64,000 nt of DNA from Hydractinia symbiolongicarpus. Lineage: Eukaryota; Cnidaria; Hydrozoa; Anthoathecata; Hydractiniidae. Positions 36,485 to 50,800 of this stretch are shown here, piece after piece (position 1 is the first letter of the stretch; every line of letters starts with the position of its first letter). The stretch covers positions 35,305,851 to 35,369,850 of the forward strand of contig NC_079877.1 of NCBI RefSeq assembly GCF_029227915.1. The letters are read 5' to 3'. A model generated the notes under the pieces. That model made no database searches. It had not been told where the DNA came from and worked only from the letters and a program-made list of their open reading frames with translations. The position numbers and the translations under genes are program-made.

Positions 36485-39400
36485 TTTTAGTGGTGAAAAG
36501 ATAATTTAAAAAATCGTTTTGGAAATGAGTTTACTCACAGGTTACTTTCTTTGTATACATTCGACTATACGGGCCAAGCCCGGGATTTACGGGAAATCGC
36601 GGGTTTTCGTTTGCCGGCGATTAAACCACTTTCATTAAGCGTCTCATCAAAAATGAAAACATTTCTGAAAACTACAAGTCTCATGCATTTTAGTGGTGCA
36701 AAAATAATTTAAATTTCGTTCCGGAATTGAGTTTACTCACAGGGCACTTTCTTTGTATACATTCGACTATACGGGCCAAGCCCGGGATTTACGGGAAATC
36801 GCGGGTTTTCGTTTGCCGGCGATTAAACTTCTTTCATTAAGGGTCTCATCAAAAATGAAAACATTTTTATAAACTACAAGTCTCATGCGTTTTAGTGGTG
36901 AAAAAAAAAATTAAAAAATCTTTCGGGAAATGAGTTTACTCCCTGGGTACTTTCTTTGTATACATTCGACTATACGGGCCAAGCCCGGGATTTACGGGAA
37001 ATCGCGGGTTTTCGTTTGCCGGCGATTAAACTTCTTTTATTCAGCGTCTTATCAAAAATGAAAACATTTTTGAAAACTACAAGTTTCATGCGTTTTAGTG
37101 GTGAAAAGATAATTTAAAAAATCGTTTTGGAAATGAGTTTACCCACAGGGTACTTTCTTTGTATACATTCGACTATACGGGCCAAGCCCGGGATTTACGG
37201 GAAATCGCGGGTTTTCGTTTGCCGGCGATTAAACTTCTTTCATTAAGCGTCTCATCAAAAATGAAAACATTTTTATAAACTACAAGTCTCATGCGTTTTA
37301 GTGGTGAAAAAAAAAATTAAAAAATCTTTCGGGAAATGAGTTTACTCCCTGGGTACTTTCTTTGTATACATTCGACTATACGGGCCAAGCCCGGGATTTA
37401 CGGGAAATCGCGGGATTTCGTTTGCCGGCGATTAAACCACTTTCATTAAGCGTCTCATCAAAAATGAAAAATATTTTGAAAACTGCAAGTCTCATGCGTT
37501 TCAGTGGTGGAAAAATAATTTAAAAAATCGTTCGGAAAATGAGTTTACTCCCTGGGTACTTTCTTTGTATACTTTCGACTATACGGCCCGAGTCCGGGGT
37601 TTACGGGAAATGGCGGGTTTTCGTTTGGCGGCAATTAAACTTCTTTTATTCAGCGTCTCATCAAAAATGAAAACATTTTTAAAAACTACAAGTCTCATGC
37701 GTTTTAGTGGTGAAAAAATAATATAAAAAATCGTTCGGAAAATGAGTTTACTCCCTGGGTACTTTCTTTGTATACTTTTGACTATACGGCCCGAGTCCGG
37801 GGTTTACGGGAAATGGCGGGTTTTCGTTTGCCGGCGATTAAACTTCTTTTATTCAGCGTCTCATCAAAAATGAAAACATTTTTAAAAACTACAAGTCTCA
37901 TGCGTTTTAGTGGTGAAAAAATAATATAAAAAATCGTTCGGAAAATGAGTTTACTCCCTGGGTACTTTCTCTGTATACTTTTGACTATACGGCACGATTC
38001 CGGGGTTTACGGGAAATGGCGGGTTTTCGTTTGCCGGTGATTAAACTTCTTTTATTCAGCGTCTCATCAAAAATGAAAACATTTTTAAAAACTACAAGTC
38101 TCATGCGTTTTAGTGGTGAAAAAGTAATATAAAAAATCGTTCGGAAAATGAGTTTACTCCCTGGGTACTTTCTTTGTATACTTTTGACTATACGGCACGA
38201 TTCCGGGGTTTACGGGAAATGGCGGGTTTTCGTTTGCCGGCGATTAAACTTCTTTTATTCAGCGTCTTATCAAAAATGAAAACATTTTTGAAAACTACAA
38301 GTCTCATGCGTTTTAGTGGTGAAAAGATAATTTAAAAAATCGTTTTGGAAATGAGTTTACTCACAGGTTACTTTCTTTGTATACATTCGACTATACGGGC
38401 CAAGCCCGGGATTTACGGGAAATCGCGGGTTTTCGTTTGCCGGCGATTAAACCACTTTCATTAAGCGTCTCATCAAAAATGAAAACATTTCTGAAAACTA
38501 CAAGTCTCATGCATTTTAGTGGTGAAAAAATAATTTAAATTTCGTTCCGGAATTGAGTTTACTCACAGGGCACTTTCTTTGTATACATTCGACTATACGG
38601 GCCAAGCCCGGGATTTACGGGAAATCGCGGGTTTTCGTTTGCCGGCGATTAAACTTCTTTCATTAAGGGTCTCATCAAAAATGAAAACATTTTTATAAAC
38701 TACAAGTCTCATGCGTTTTAGTGGTGAAAAAAAAAATTAAAAAATCTTTCGGGAAATGAGTTTACTCCCTGGGTACTTTCTTTGTATACATTCGACTATA
38801 CGGGCCAAGCCCGGGATTTACGGGAAATCGCGGGTTTTCGTTTGCCGGCGATTAAACTTCTTTTATTCAGCGTCTTATCAAAAATGAAAACATTTTTGAA
38901 AACTACAAGTTTCATGCGTTTTAGTGGTGAAAAGATAATTTAAAAAATCGTTTTGGAAATGAGTTTACCCACAGGGTACTTTCTTTGTATACATTCGACT
39001 ATACGGGCCAAGCCCGGGATTTACGGGAAATCGCGGGTTTTCGTTTGCCGGCGATTAAACTTCTTTCATTAAGCGTCTCATCAAAAATGAAAACATTTTT
39101 ATAAACTACAAGTCTCATGCGTTTTAGTGGTGAAAAAAAAAATTAAAAAATCTTTCGGGAAATGAGTTTACTCCCTGGGTACTTTCTTTGTATACATTCG
39201 ACTATACGGGCCAAGCCCGGGATTTACGGGAAATCGCGGGATTTCGTTTGCCGGCGATTAAACCACTTTCATTAAGCGTCTCATCAAAAATGAAAAATAT
39301 TTTGAAAACTGCAAGTCTCATGCGTTTCAGTGGTGGAAAAATAATTTAAAAAATCGTTCGGAAAATGAGTTTACTCCCTGGGTACTTTCTTTGTATACTT

Positions 39401-40136
39401 TCGACTATACGGCCCGAGTCCGGGGTTTACGGGAAATGGCGGGTTTTCGTTTGGCGGCAATTAAACTTCTTTTATTCAGCGTCTCATCAAAAATGAAAAC
39501 ATTTTTAAAAACTACAAGTCTCATGCGTTTTAGTGGTGAAAAAATAATATAAAAAATCGTTCGGAAAATGAGTTTACTCCCTGGGTACTTTCTTTGTATA
39601 CTTTTGACTATACGGCCCGAGTCCGGGGTTTACGGGAAATGGCGGGTTTTCGTTTGCCGGCGATTAAACTTCTTTTATTCAGCGTCTCATCAAAAATGAA
39701 AACATTTTTAAAAACTACAAGTCTCATGCGTTTTAGTGGTGAAAAAATAATATAAAAAATCGTTCGGAAAATGAGTTTACTCCCTGGGTACTTTCTTTGT
39801 ATACTTTTGACTATACGGCACGATTCCGGGGTTTACGGGAAATGGCGGGTTTTCGTTTGCCGGTGATTAAACTTCTTTTATTCAGCGTCTCATCAAAAAT
39901 GAAAACATTTTTAAAAACTACAAGTCTCATGCGTTTTAGTGGTGAAAAAATAATATAAAAAATCGTTCGGAAAATGAGTTTACTCCCTGGGTACTTTCTT
40001 TGTATACTTTTGACTATACGGCACGATTCCGGGGTTTACGGGAAATGGCGGGTTTTCGTTTGCCGGCGATTAAACTTCTTTTATTCAGCGTCTCATCAAA
40101 AATGAAAACATTTTTAAAAACTACAAGTCTCATGCG
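36485..40136 (+). repeat. 1826-bp nonamer, two tandem copies
   Basis: The units 36485-38310 and 38311-40136 are each 9 x 203 less one base. Shared rare variants include AGGTTACTTT, TTTCGTTCCGG (36721/38547), ACAGGGCACTTT, AAGGGTCTC, AAGTTTCATG, TTTACCCACAGGG, GAAAAATATTTTG (37471/39297), GTTTGGCGGCAATT, ACGGCCCGAG and ACGGCACGATTCC. The copies differ at only a few bases, for example CTTTCTCTGTATAC and AAAAAGTAATAT in the first copy only. Each unit ends with a run of three or four very similar A-like monomers opened by AAAAAATAATATAAAAAATC. Confidence 0.92.
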
Positions 40137-40750
40137 TTTTAGTGGTGAAAAAATAATTTAAAAAATCGTTCGGGAAATGAGTTTACTCCCTGGGTGCTTT
40201 CTTTGTATACTTTTGACTATACCGGCCGAGTCCGGCATTTACGGGAAATCGCGGGTTTTCGTTTGCCGGCGATTAAACTTCTTTTATTCAGCGTCTTATC
40301 AAAAATGAAAACATTTTTGAAAACTACAAGTCTCATGCGTTTTAGTGGTGAAAAGATAATTTAAAAATCGTTTTGGAAATGAGTTTACTCACAGGGTACT
40401 TTCTTTGTATACATTCGACTATACGGGCCAAGCCCGGGATTTACGGGAAATCGCGGGTTTTCGTTTGCCGGCGATTAAACTTCTTTCATTAAGCGTCTCA
40501 TCAAAAATGAAAACATTTTTATAAACTACAAGTCTCATGCGTTTTAGTGGTGAAAAAATAATTTAAAATATCGTTCGGGAATTGAGTTTACTCACAGGGT
40601 ACTTTCTTTGTATACATTCGACTATACGGGCCAAGTCCCGGGATTTACGGGAAATCGCAGGTTTTCGTTTGCCGGCGATTCAACTTCTTTCATTAAGCGT
40701 CTCATCAAAAATGAAAACATTTTTATAAACTACAAGTCTCATGCGTTTTA
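40137..40750 (+). repeat. Three mixed monomers between nonamers and decamers
   Basis: The first has GGGTGCTTTC, TACCGGCCGAG and CCGGCATTTACGG. The second is B/C-like and opened by GAAAAGATAATTT with one A fewer. The third is C-like, with GGGCCAAGTCCCGGG (one extra base) and GGCGATTCAAC. Confidence 0.72.
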
Positions 40751-43700
40751 GTGGTAAAAAAAAAAATTAAAAAATCTTTCGAGAAATGAGTTTACTCCCT
40801 GGGTACTTTCTTTGTATACATTCGACTATACGGGCCAAGCCCGGGATTTACGGGAAATCGCGGGTTTTCGTTTGCCGGCGATTAAACTTCTTTTATTCAG
40901 CGTCTTATCAAAAATGAAAACATTTTTGAAAACTACAAGTCTCATGCGTTTTAGTGGTGAAAAGATAATTTAAAAAATCGTTTTGGAAATGAGTTTACTC
41001 ACAGGGTACTTTCTTTGTATACATTCGACTATACGGGCCAAGCCCGGGATTTACGGGAAATCGCGGGATTTCGTTTGCCGGCGATTAAACCTCTTTCATC
41101 AAGCGTCTCATCAAAAATGAAACTTTTTTTGAAAACTACAAGTCTCATGCGTTTCAGTGGTGGAAAAATAATTTAAAAAATCGTTCGGGAAATGAGTTTA
41201 CTCCCTGGGTACTTTCTTTGTATACTTTCGACTATACGGGCCGAGTCCGGGATTTACGGGAAATCGCGCATTTTCGTTTGAGGGCGATTAAACTTCTTTT
41301 ATTCAGCGTCTCATCAAAAATGAAAACGTTTTTGAAAACTACAAGTCTCATGCGTTGAAGTGGTGAAAAAATAATTTAAAAAATCCTTCGGAAAATGAGT
41401 TCACTCCCTGGGTACTTTCTTTGTATACTTTTGACTATACGGGCCGAGTCCGGGGTTTACGGGAAATGACGGGTTTTCGTTTGCCGGCGATTAAACTTCT
41501 TTTATTCAGCGTCTCATCAAAAATGAAAACATTTTTAAAAACTACAAGTCTCATGCGTTGTAGTGGTGAAAAAATAATTTAAAAAATCGTTCGGAAAATG
41601 AGTTTACTCCCTGGGTACTTTTTTTGTATACTTTTGACTATACGGGCCGAGTCCGGGGTTTACGGGAAATGGCGGGTTTTCGTTTGCCGGCGATTAAACT
41701 TCTTTTATTCAGCGTCTCATCAAAAATGAAAACATTTTTAAAAACTATAAGTCTCATGGGTTTTAGTGGTGAAATAATAATTTAAAAAATCGTTCGGGAA
41801 ATGAGTTTACACCCCGGTTACTTTCTTTGTATACCTTTGACTATACGGGCCGAGTCCGGGATTTACAGGAAATCGCAGGTTTTCGTTTGCCGGCGATTAA
41901 ACTTCTTTTATTCAGCGTTTCATCAAAAATGAAAACATTTTTGAAAACTACAAGTCTCATCAGTTTTAGTGGTGAAAAAATATTTTAAAAAATCGTTCGG
42001 GAAATGAGTTTACTCCCTGGGTACTTTCTTTGTATACTTTTGACTATACGGGCCGAGTCCGGGGTTTACAAGAAATGGCGGGTTTTCGTTTGCCGGCGAT
42101 TAAACTTCTTTTATTCAGCGTCTCATCAAAAATGAAAACATTTTTGCAAACTACAAGTCTCATGCGTTTTAGTGGTGAAAAGATAATTTAAAAAATCGTT
42201 TTGGAAATGAGTTTACTCACAGGGTACTTTCTTTGTATACATTCGACTATACGGGCCAAGCCCGGGATTTACGGGAAATCGCGGGTTTTCGTTTGCCGGC
42301 GATTAAACCACTTTCATTAAGCGTCTCATCAAAAATGAAAACATTTCTGAAAACTACAAGTCTCATGCATTTTAGTGGTGAAAAAATAATTTAAAATATC
42401 GTTCGGGAATTGAGTTGACTCACAGGGTACTTTCTTTGTATATATTCGACTATACGGGCCAAGCCCTGGATTTACGGGAAATCGCGGGTTTTCGTTTGCC
42501 GGCGATTAAACTTCTTTCATTAAGCGTCTCATTAAAAATGAAATTTTTTTTGAAAACTACAAGTCTCATGCGTTTCAGTGGTGGAAAAATAATTTAAAAA
42601 ATCGTTCGGGAAATGAGTTTACTCCCTGGGTACTTTCTTTGTATACTTTCGACTATACGGGCCGAGTCCGGGATTTACGGGAAATCGCGCATTTTCGTTT
42701 GAGGGCGATTAAACTTCTTTTATTCAGCGTCTCATCAAAAATGAAAACGTTTTTGAAAACTACAAGTCTCATGCGTTGAAGTGGTAAAAAAAAAAATTAA
42801 AAAATCTTTCGAGAAATGAGTTTACTCCCTGGGTACTTTCTTTGTATACATTCGACTATACGGGCCAAGCCCGGGATTTACGGGAAATCGCGGGTTTTCG
42901 TTTGCCGGCGATTAAACTTCTTTTATTCAGCGTCTTATCAAAAATGAAAACATTTTTGAAAACTACAAGTCTCATGCGTTTTAGTGGTGAAAAGATAATT
43001 TAAAAAATCGTTTTGGAAATGAGTTTACTCACAGGGTACTTTCTTTGTATACATTCGACTATACGGGCCAAGCCCGGGATTTACGGGAAATCGCGGGATT
43101 TCGTTTGCCGGCGATTAAACCTCTTTCATCAAGCGTCTCATCAAAAATGAAACTTTTTTTGAAAACTACAAGTCTCATGCGTTTCAGTGGTGGAAAAATA
43201 ATTTAAAAAATCGTTCGGGAAATGAGTTTACTCCCTGGGTACTTTCTTTGTATACTTTCGACTATACGGGCCGAGTCCGGGATTTACGGGAAATCGCGCA
43301 TTTTCGTTTGAGGGCGATTAAACTTCTTTTATTCAGCGTCTCATCAAAAATGAAAACGTTTTTGAAAACTACAAGTCTCATGCGTTGAAGTGGTGAAAAA
43401 ATAATTTAAAAAATCCTTCGGAAAATGAGTTCACTCCCTGGGTACTTTCTTTGTATACTTTTGACTATACGGGCCGAGTCCGGGGTTTACGGGAAATGAC
43501 GGGTTTTCGTTTGCCGGCGATTAAACTTCTTTTATTCAGCGTCTCATCAAAAATGAAAACATTTTTAAAAACTACAAGTCTCATGCGTTGTAGTGGTGAA
43601 AAAATAATTTAAAAAATCGTTCGGAAAATGAGTTTACTCCCTGGGTACTTTCTTTGTATACTTTTGACTATACGGGCCGAGTCCGGGGTTTACGGGAAAT

Positions 43701-44811
43701 GGCGGGTTTTCGTTTGCCGGCGATTAAACTTCTTTTATGCAGCGTCTCATCAAAAATGAAAACATTTTTGAAAACTACAAATCTCATGCGTTTTAGTGGT
43801 GAAAAGATAATTTAAAAAATCGTTTTGGAAATGAGTTTACTCACAGGGTACTTTCTTTGTATACATTCGACTATACGGGCCAAGCCCGGGATTTACGGGA
43901 AATCGCGGGTTTTCGTTTGCCGGCGATTAAACCACTTTCATTAATCGTCTCATCAAAAATGAAAACATTTTTGAAAACTACAAGTCTCATCAGTTTTAGT
44001 GGTGAAAAAATAATTTTAAAAAATCGTTCGGGAAATGAGTTGACTCACAGGGTACTTTCTTTGTATACATTCGACTATACGGGCCGAGTCCGGGGTTTAC
44101 AAGAAATGGCGGGTTTTCGTTTGCCGGCGATTAAACTTCTTTTATTCAGCGTCTCATCAAAAATGAAAACATTTTTGCAAACTACAAGTCTCATGCGTTT
44201 TAGTGGTGAAAAGATAATTTAAAAAATCGTTTTGGAAATGAGTTTACTCACAGGGTACTTTCTTTGTATACATTCGACTATACGGGCCAAGCCCGGGATT
44301 TACGGGAAATCGCGGGTTTTCGTTTGCCGGCGATTAAACCACTTTCATTAAGCGTCTCATCAAAAATGAAAACATTTCTGAAAACTACAAGTCTCATGCA
44401 TTTTAGTGGTGAAAAAATAATTTAAAATATCGTTCGGGAATTGAGTTGACTCACAGGGTACTTTCTTTGTATATATTCGACTATACGGGCCAAGCCCTGG
44501 ATTTACGGGAAATCGCGGGTTTTCGTTTGCCGGCGATTAAACTTCTTTCATTAAGCGTCTCATTAAAAATGAAATTTTTTTTGAAAACTACAAGTCTCAT
44601 GCGTTTCAGTGGTGGAAAAATAATTTAAAAAATCGTTCGGGAAATGAGTTTACTCCCTGGGTACTTTCTTTGTATACTTTCGACTATACGGGCCGAGTCC
44701 GGGATTTACGGGAAATCGCGCATTTTCGTTTGAGGGCGATTAAACTTCTTTTATTCAGCGTCTCATCAAAAATGAAAACGTTTTTGAAAACTACAAGTCT
44801 CATGCGTTGAA
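40751..44811 (+). repeat. 2030-bp decamer, two tandem copies
   Basis: The units are about 40751-42780 and 42781-44811. Markers at 2030-2031 bases are TTTCGAGAAATG (40781/42811 for GAGAAATG), TTTCATCAAGCGTCTC with GAAACTTTTTTTG, ATCCTTCGG with GAGTTCACTCC, AAATGACGGG, and TGAGTTGACT with TATATATTCG (42411/44442). The middle differs: 41.73-42.0 kb carries a type I monomer (CACCCCGG) that the second copy replaces with B/C-like sequence (43.8-44.05 kb), as gene conversion or exchange would do. Confidence 0.87.
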
Positions 44812-47800
44812 GTGGTGAAAAAATAATTTAAAAAATCCTTCGGAAAATGAGTTCACTCCCTGGGTACTTTCTTTGTATACTTTTGACTATACGGGCCGAG
44901 TCCGGGGTTTACGGGAAATGACGGGTTTTCGTTTGCCGGCGATTAAACTTCTTTTATTCAGCGTCTCATCAAAAATTAAAACATTTTTAAAAACTACAAG
45001 TCTCATGCGTTGTAGTGGTGAAAAAATAATTTAAAAAATCCTTCGGAAAATGAGTTCACTCCCTGGGTACTTTCTTTGTATACTTTTGACTATACGGGCC
45101 GAGTCCGGGGTTTACGGGAAATGACGGGTTTTCGTTTGCCGGCGATTAAACTTCTTTTATTCAGTGTCTCATCAAAAATGAAAACATTTTTAAAAACTAC
45201 AAGTCTCATGCGTTGTAGTGGTGAAAAAATAATTTAAAAAATCGTTCGGAAAATGAGTTTACTCCCTGGGTACTTTCTTTGTATACTTTTGACTATACGG
45301 GCCGAGTCCGGGGTTTACGGGAAATGGCGGGTTTTCGTTTGCCGGCGATTAAACTTCTTTTATTCAGCGTGTCATCAAAAATGAAAACATTTTTAAAAAC
45401 TATAAGTCTCATGGGTTTTAGTGGTGAAATAATAATTTAAAAAATCGTTCGGGAAATGAGTTTACACCCCGGGTACTTTCTTTGTATACCTTTGACTATA
45501 CGGGCCGAGTCCGGGATTTACGGGAAATCGCAGGTTTTCGTTTGCCGGCGATTAAACTTCTTTTATTCAGCGTTTCATCAAAAATGAAAACATTTTTGAA
45601 AACTACAAGTCTCATCAGTTTTAGTGGTGAAAAAATATTTTAAAAAATCGTTCGGGAAATGAGTTTACTCCCTGGGTACTTTCTTTGTATACTTTTGACT
45701 ATACGGGCCGAGTCCGGGGTTTACGGGAAATGGCGGGTTTTCGTTTGCCGGCGATTAAACTTCTTTTATGCAGCGTCTCATCAAAAATGAAAACATTTTT
45801 GAAAACTACAAATCTCATGCGTTTTAGTGGTGAAAAGATAATTTAAAAAATCGTTTTGGAAATGAGTTTACTCACAGGGTACTTTCTTTGTATACATTCG
45901 ACTATACGGGCCAAGCCCGGGATTTACGGGAAATCGCGGGTTTTCGTTTGCCGGCGATTAAACCACTTTCATTAATCGTCTCATCAAAAATGAAAACATT
46001 TCTGAAAACTACAAGTCTCATGCATTTTAGTGGTGAAAAAATAATTTCAAATATCGTTCGGGAATTGAGTTGACTCACAGGGTACTTTCTTTGTATACAT
46101 TCGACTATACGGGCCAAGCCCGGGATTTACGGGAAATCGCGGGTTTTTGTTTGCCGGCGATTAAACTTCTTTCATTAAGCGTCTCATCAAGAATGAAAAT
46201 TTTTTTGAAAACTACAAGTCTCATGCGTTTCAGTGGTGGAAAAATAATTTTAAAAATCGTTCGGGAAATGAGTTTACTCCCTGGGTACTTTCTTTGTATA
46301 CTTTCGACTATACGGGCCGAGTCGGGGATTTACGGGAAATCGTGCATTTTCGTTTGAGGGCGATTAAACTTCTTTTATTCAGCGTCTCATCAAAAATGAA
46401 AACGTTTTTGAAAACTACAAGTCTCATGCGTTGAAGTGGTGAAAAAATAATTTAAAAAATCCTTCGGAAAATGAGTTCACTCCCTGGGTACTTTCTTTGT
46501 ATACTTTTGACTATACGGCCCGAGTCCGGGGTTTACGGGAAATGGCGGGATTTCGTTTGCCGGCGATTAAACTTCTTTTATTCAGCGTCTCATCAAAAAT
46601 GAAAACATTTTTAAAAACTATAAGTCTCATGGGTTTTAGTGGTGAAATAATAATTTAAAAAATCGTTCGGGAAATGAGTTTACACCCCGGGTACTTTCTT
46701 TGTATACCTTTGACTATACGGGCCGAGTCCGGGATTTACGGGAAATCGCATGTTTTCGTTTGCCGGCGATTAAACTTCTTTTATTCAGCGTTTCATCAAA
46801 AATGAAAACATTTTTGAAAACTACAAGTCTCATGCGTTGTAGTGGTGAAAAAATAATTTAAAAAATCGTTCGGAAAATGAGTTTACTCCCTGGGTACTTT
46901 CTTTGTATACTTTTGACTATACGGGCCGAGTCCGGGGTTTACGGGAAATGGCGGGTTTTCGTTTGCCGGCGATTAAACTTCTTTTATTCAGCGTCTCATC
47001 AAAAATGAAAACATTTTTAAAAACTATAAGTCTCATGGGTTTTAGTGGTGAAATAATAATTTAAAAAATCGTTCGGGAAATGAGTTTACACCGCGGGTAC
47101 TTTCTTTGTATACCTTTGACTATACGGGCCGAGTCCGGGATTTACGGGAAATTGCAGGTTTTCGTTTGCCGGCGATTAAACTTCTTTTATTCAGCGTTTC
47201 ATCAAAAATGAAAACATTTTTGAAAACTACAAGTCTCATCAGTTTTAGTGGTGAAAAAATATTTTAAAAAATCGTTCGGGAAATGAGTTTACTCCCTGGG
47301 TACTTTCTTTGTATACTTTTGACTATACGGGCCGAGTCCGGGGTTTACGGGAAATGGCGGGTTTTCGTTTGCCGGCGATTAAACTTCTTTTATGCAGCGT
47401 CTCATCAAAAATGAAAACATTTTTGAAAACTACAAGTCTCATGCGTTTTAGTGGTGAAAAGATAATTTAAAAAATTGTTTTGGAAATGAGTTTACTCACA
47501 GGGTACTTTCTTTGTATACATTCGACTATACGGGCCAAGCCCGGGATTTACGGGAAATCGCGGGTTTTCGTTTGCCGGCGATTAAACCACTTTCATTAAG
47601 CGTCTCATCAAAAATGAAAACATTTCTGAAAACTACAAGTCTCATGCATTTTAGTGGTGAAAAAATAATTTAAAATATCGTTCGGGAATTGAGTTGATTC
47701 ACAGGGTACTTTCTTTGTATACATTCGACTATACGGGCCAAGCCCGGGATTTACGGGAAATCGCGGGTTTTCGTTTGCCGGCGATTAAACTTCTTTCATT

Positions 47801-50800
47801 AAGCGTCTCATCAAGAATGAAAATTTTTTTGAAAACTACAAGTCTCATGCGTTTCAGTGGTGGAAAAATAATTTTAAAAATCGTTCGGGAAATGAGTTTA
47901 CTCCCTGGGTACTTTCTTTGTATACTTTCGACTATGCGGGCCGAGTCCGGGATTTACGGGAAATCGCGCATTTTCGTTTGAGGGCGATTAAACTTCTTTT
48001 ATTCAGCGTCTCATCAAAAATGAAAACGTTTTTGAAAACTACAAGTCTCATGCGTTGAAGTGGTGAAAAAATAATTTAAAAAATCCTTCGGAAAATGAGT
48101 TCACTCCCTGGGTACTTTCTTTGTATACTTTTGACTATACGGGCCGAGTCCGGGGTTTACGGGAAATGACGGGTTTTCGTTTGCCGGCGATTAAACTTCT
48201 TTTATTCAGCGTCTCATCAAAAATGAAAACATTTTTAAAAACTACAAGTCTCATGCGTTGTAGTGGTGAAAAAATAATTTAAAAAATCGTTCGGAAAATG
48301 AGTTTACTCCCTGGGTACTTTCTTTGTATACTTTTGACTATACGGGCCGAGTCCGGGGTTTACGGGAAATGGCGGGATTTCGTTTGCCGGCGATTAAACT
48401 TCTTTTATTCAGCGTCTCATCAAAAATGAAAACATTTTTAAAAACTATAAGTCTCATGGGTTTTAGTGGTGAAATAATAATTTAAAAAATCGTTCGGGAA
48501 ATGAGTTTACACCCCGGGTACTTTCTTTGTATACCTTTGACTATACGGGCCGAGTCCGGGATTTACGGGAAATCGCAGGTTTTCGTTTGCCGGCGATTAA
48601 ACTTCTTTTATTCAGCGTTTCATCAAAAATGAAAACATTTTTGAAAACTACAAGTCTCATCAGTTTTAGTGGTGAAAAAATATTTTAAAAAATCGTTCGG
48701 GAAATGAGTTTACTCCCTGGGTACTTTCTTTGTATACTTTTGACTATACGGGCCGAGTCCGGGGTTTACGGGAAATGGCGGGTTTTCGTTTGCCGGCGAT
48801 TAAACTTCTTTTATGCAGCGTCTCATCAAAAATGAAAACATTTTTGAAAACTACAAGTCTCATGCGTTTTAGTGGTGAAAAGATAATTTAAAAAATCGTT
48901 TTGGAAATGAGTTTACTCACAGGGTACTTTCTTTGTATACATTCGACTATACGGGCCAAGCCCGGGATTTACGGGAAATCGCGGGTTTTCGTTTGCCGGC
49001 GATTAAACCACTCTCATTAAGCGTCTCATCAAAAATGAAAACATTTCTGAAAACTACAAGTCTCATGCATTTTAGTGGTGAAAAAATAATTTAAAATGTC
49101 GTTCGGGAATTGAGTTGACTCACAGGGTACTTTCTTTGTATACATTCGACTATACGGGCCAAGCCCGGGATTTACGGGAAATCGCGGGTTTTCGTTTGCC
49201 GGCGATTAAACTTCTTTCATTAAGCGTCTCATCAAAAATGAAAACATTTTTATAAACTGCAAGTCTCATGCGTTTTAGTAGTGAAGAAAAAAATTAAAAA
49301 ATCTTTCGGGGAATGAGTTTACTCCCAGGGTACTTTCTTTGTATACATTCGACTATACGGGCCAAGCCCAGGATTTACGGGAAATCGCGGGATTTCGTTT
49401 GCCGGCGATTAAACCTCTTTCATTAAGCGTCTCATCAAAAATGAAAAATTTTTTGAAAACTACAAGTCTCATGCGTTTCAGTGGTGGAAAAATAATTTAA
49501 AAATCGTTCGGGAAATGAGTTTACTCACTGGGTACTTTCTTTGTATACTTTGGACTATACGGGCCGAGTCCAGGATTTACGGGAAATCGCAGATTTTCGT
49601 TTGAGGGCGATAAAACTTCTTTTATTCAGCGTCTCATCAAAAATGAAAACGTTTTTGAAAACTACAAGTCTCATGCGTTAAAGTGGTGAAAAAATAATTT
49701 AAAAAATCGTTCGGAAAATGAGTTTACTCCCTGGGTACTTTCTTTGTATACTTTTGACTATACGGGCCGAGTCCTGGGTTTACGGGAAATGGCGGGTTTT
49801 TGTTTGCCGGCGATTAAACTTCTTTTATTCAGCGTCTCATCAAAAATTAAAACATTTTTGAAAACTACAAGTCTCATGCGTTTTAGTGGTGAAAAGATAT
49901 TTTAAAAAATCGTTTTGGAAATGAGTTTACTCACAGGGTACTTTCATTGTATACTTTGGACTATACGGGCCGAGTCCAGGATTTACAGGAAATCGCGGAT
50001 TTTCGTTTGAGGGCGATAAAACTTCTTTTATTCAGCGTCTCATCAAAAATGAAAACGTTTTTGAAAACTACAAGTCTCATGCGTTGAAGTGGTGAAAAAA
50101 TAATTTAAAAAATCGTTCGGAAAATGTGTTTACTCCCTGGGTACTTTCTTTGTATACTTTTGACTATACGGGCCGAGTCCGGGGTTTACGGGAAATGGCG
50201 GGTTTTCGTTTGCCGGCGATTAAACTTCTTTTATTCAGCGTCTCATCAAAAATGAAAACATTTTTGAAAACTACAAGTCTCATGGGTTTTAGTGGTGAAA
50301 TAATAATTTAAAAAATCGTTCGGGAAATGAGTTTACACCCCGGGTACTTTCTTTGTATACCTTTGACTATACGGGCCGAGTCCGGAATTTACGGGAAATC
50401 GCAGGTTTTCGTTTGCCGGCGATTAAACTTCTTTTATTCAGCGTTTCATCAAAAATGAAAACAGTTTTGAAAACTACATGTCTCATCAGTTTTAGTGGTG
50501 AAAAAATATTTTAAAAAATCGTTCGGGAAATGAGTTTATTCCCTGGGTACTTTCTTTGTATACTTTTGACTATACGGGCCGAGTCCGGGGTTTACGGGAA
50601 ATGGCGGGTTTTCGTTTGCCGGCGATTAAACTTCTTTTATTCAGCGTCTCATCAAAAATGAAAACATTTTTGAAAACTACAAGTCTCATGGGTTTTAGTG
50701 GTGAAATAATAATTTAAAAAATCGTTCGGGAAATGAGTTTACACCCCGGGTACTTTCTTTGTATACCTTTGACTATACGGGCCGAGTCCGGAATTTACGG

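Noticed and set aside
43857-44222. 121-codon open reading frame, the longest noticed
   Set aside because: It spans nearly two satellite monomers. It stays open because one unit has an extra T (AATAATTTTAAAA near 44007), making 204 bases, a multiple of three. Its two halves are the same repeat, and no codon bias, signal or ribosome context supports a gene.
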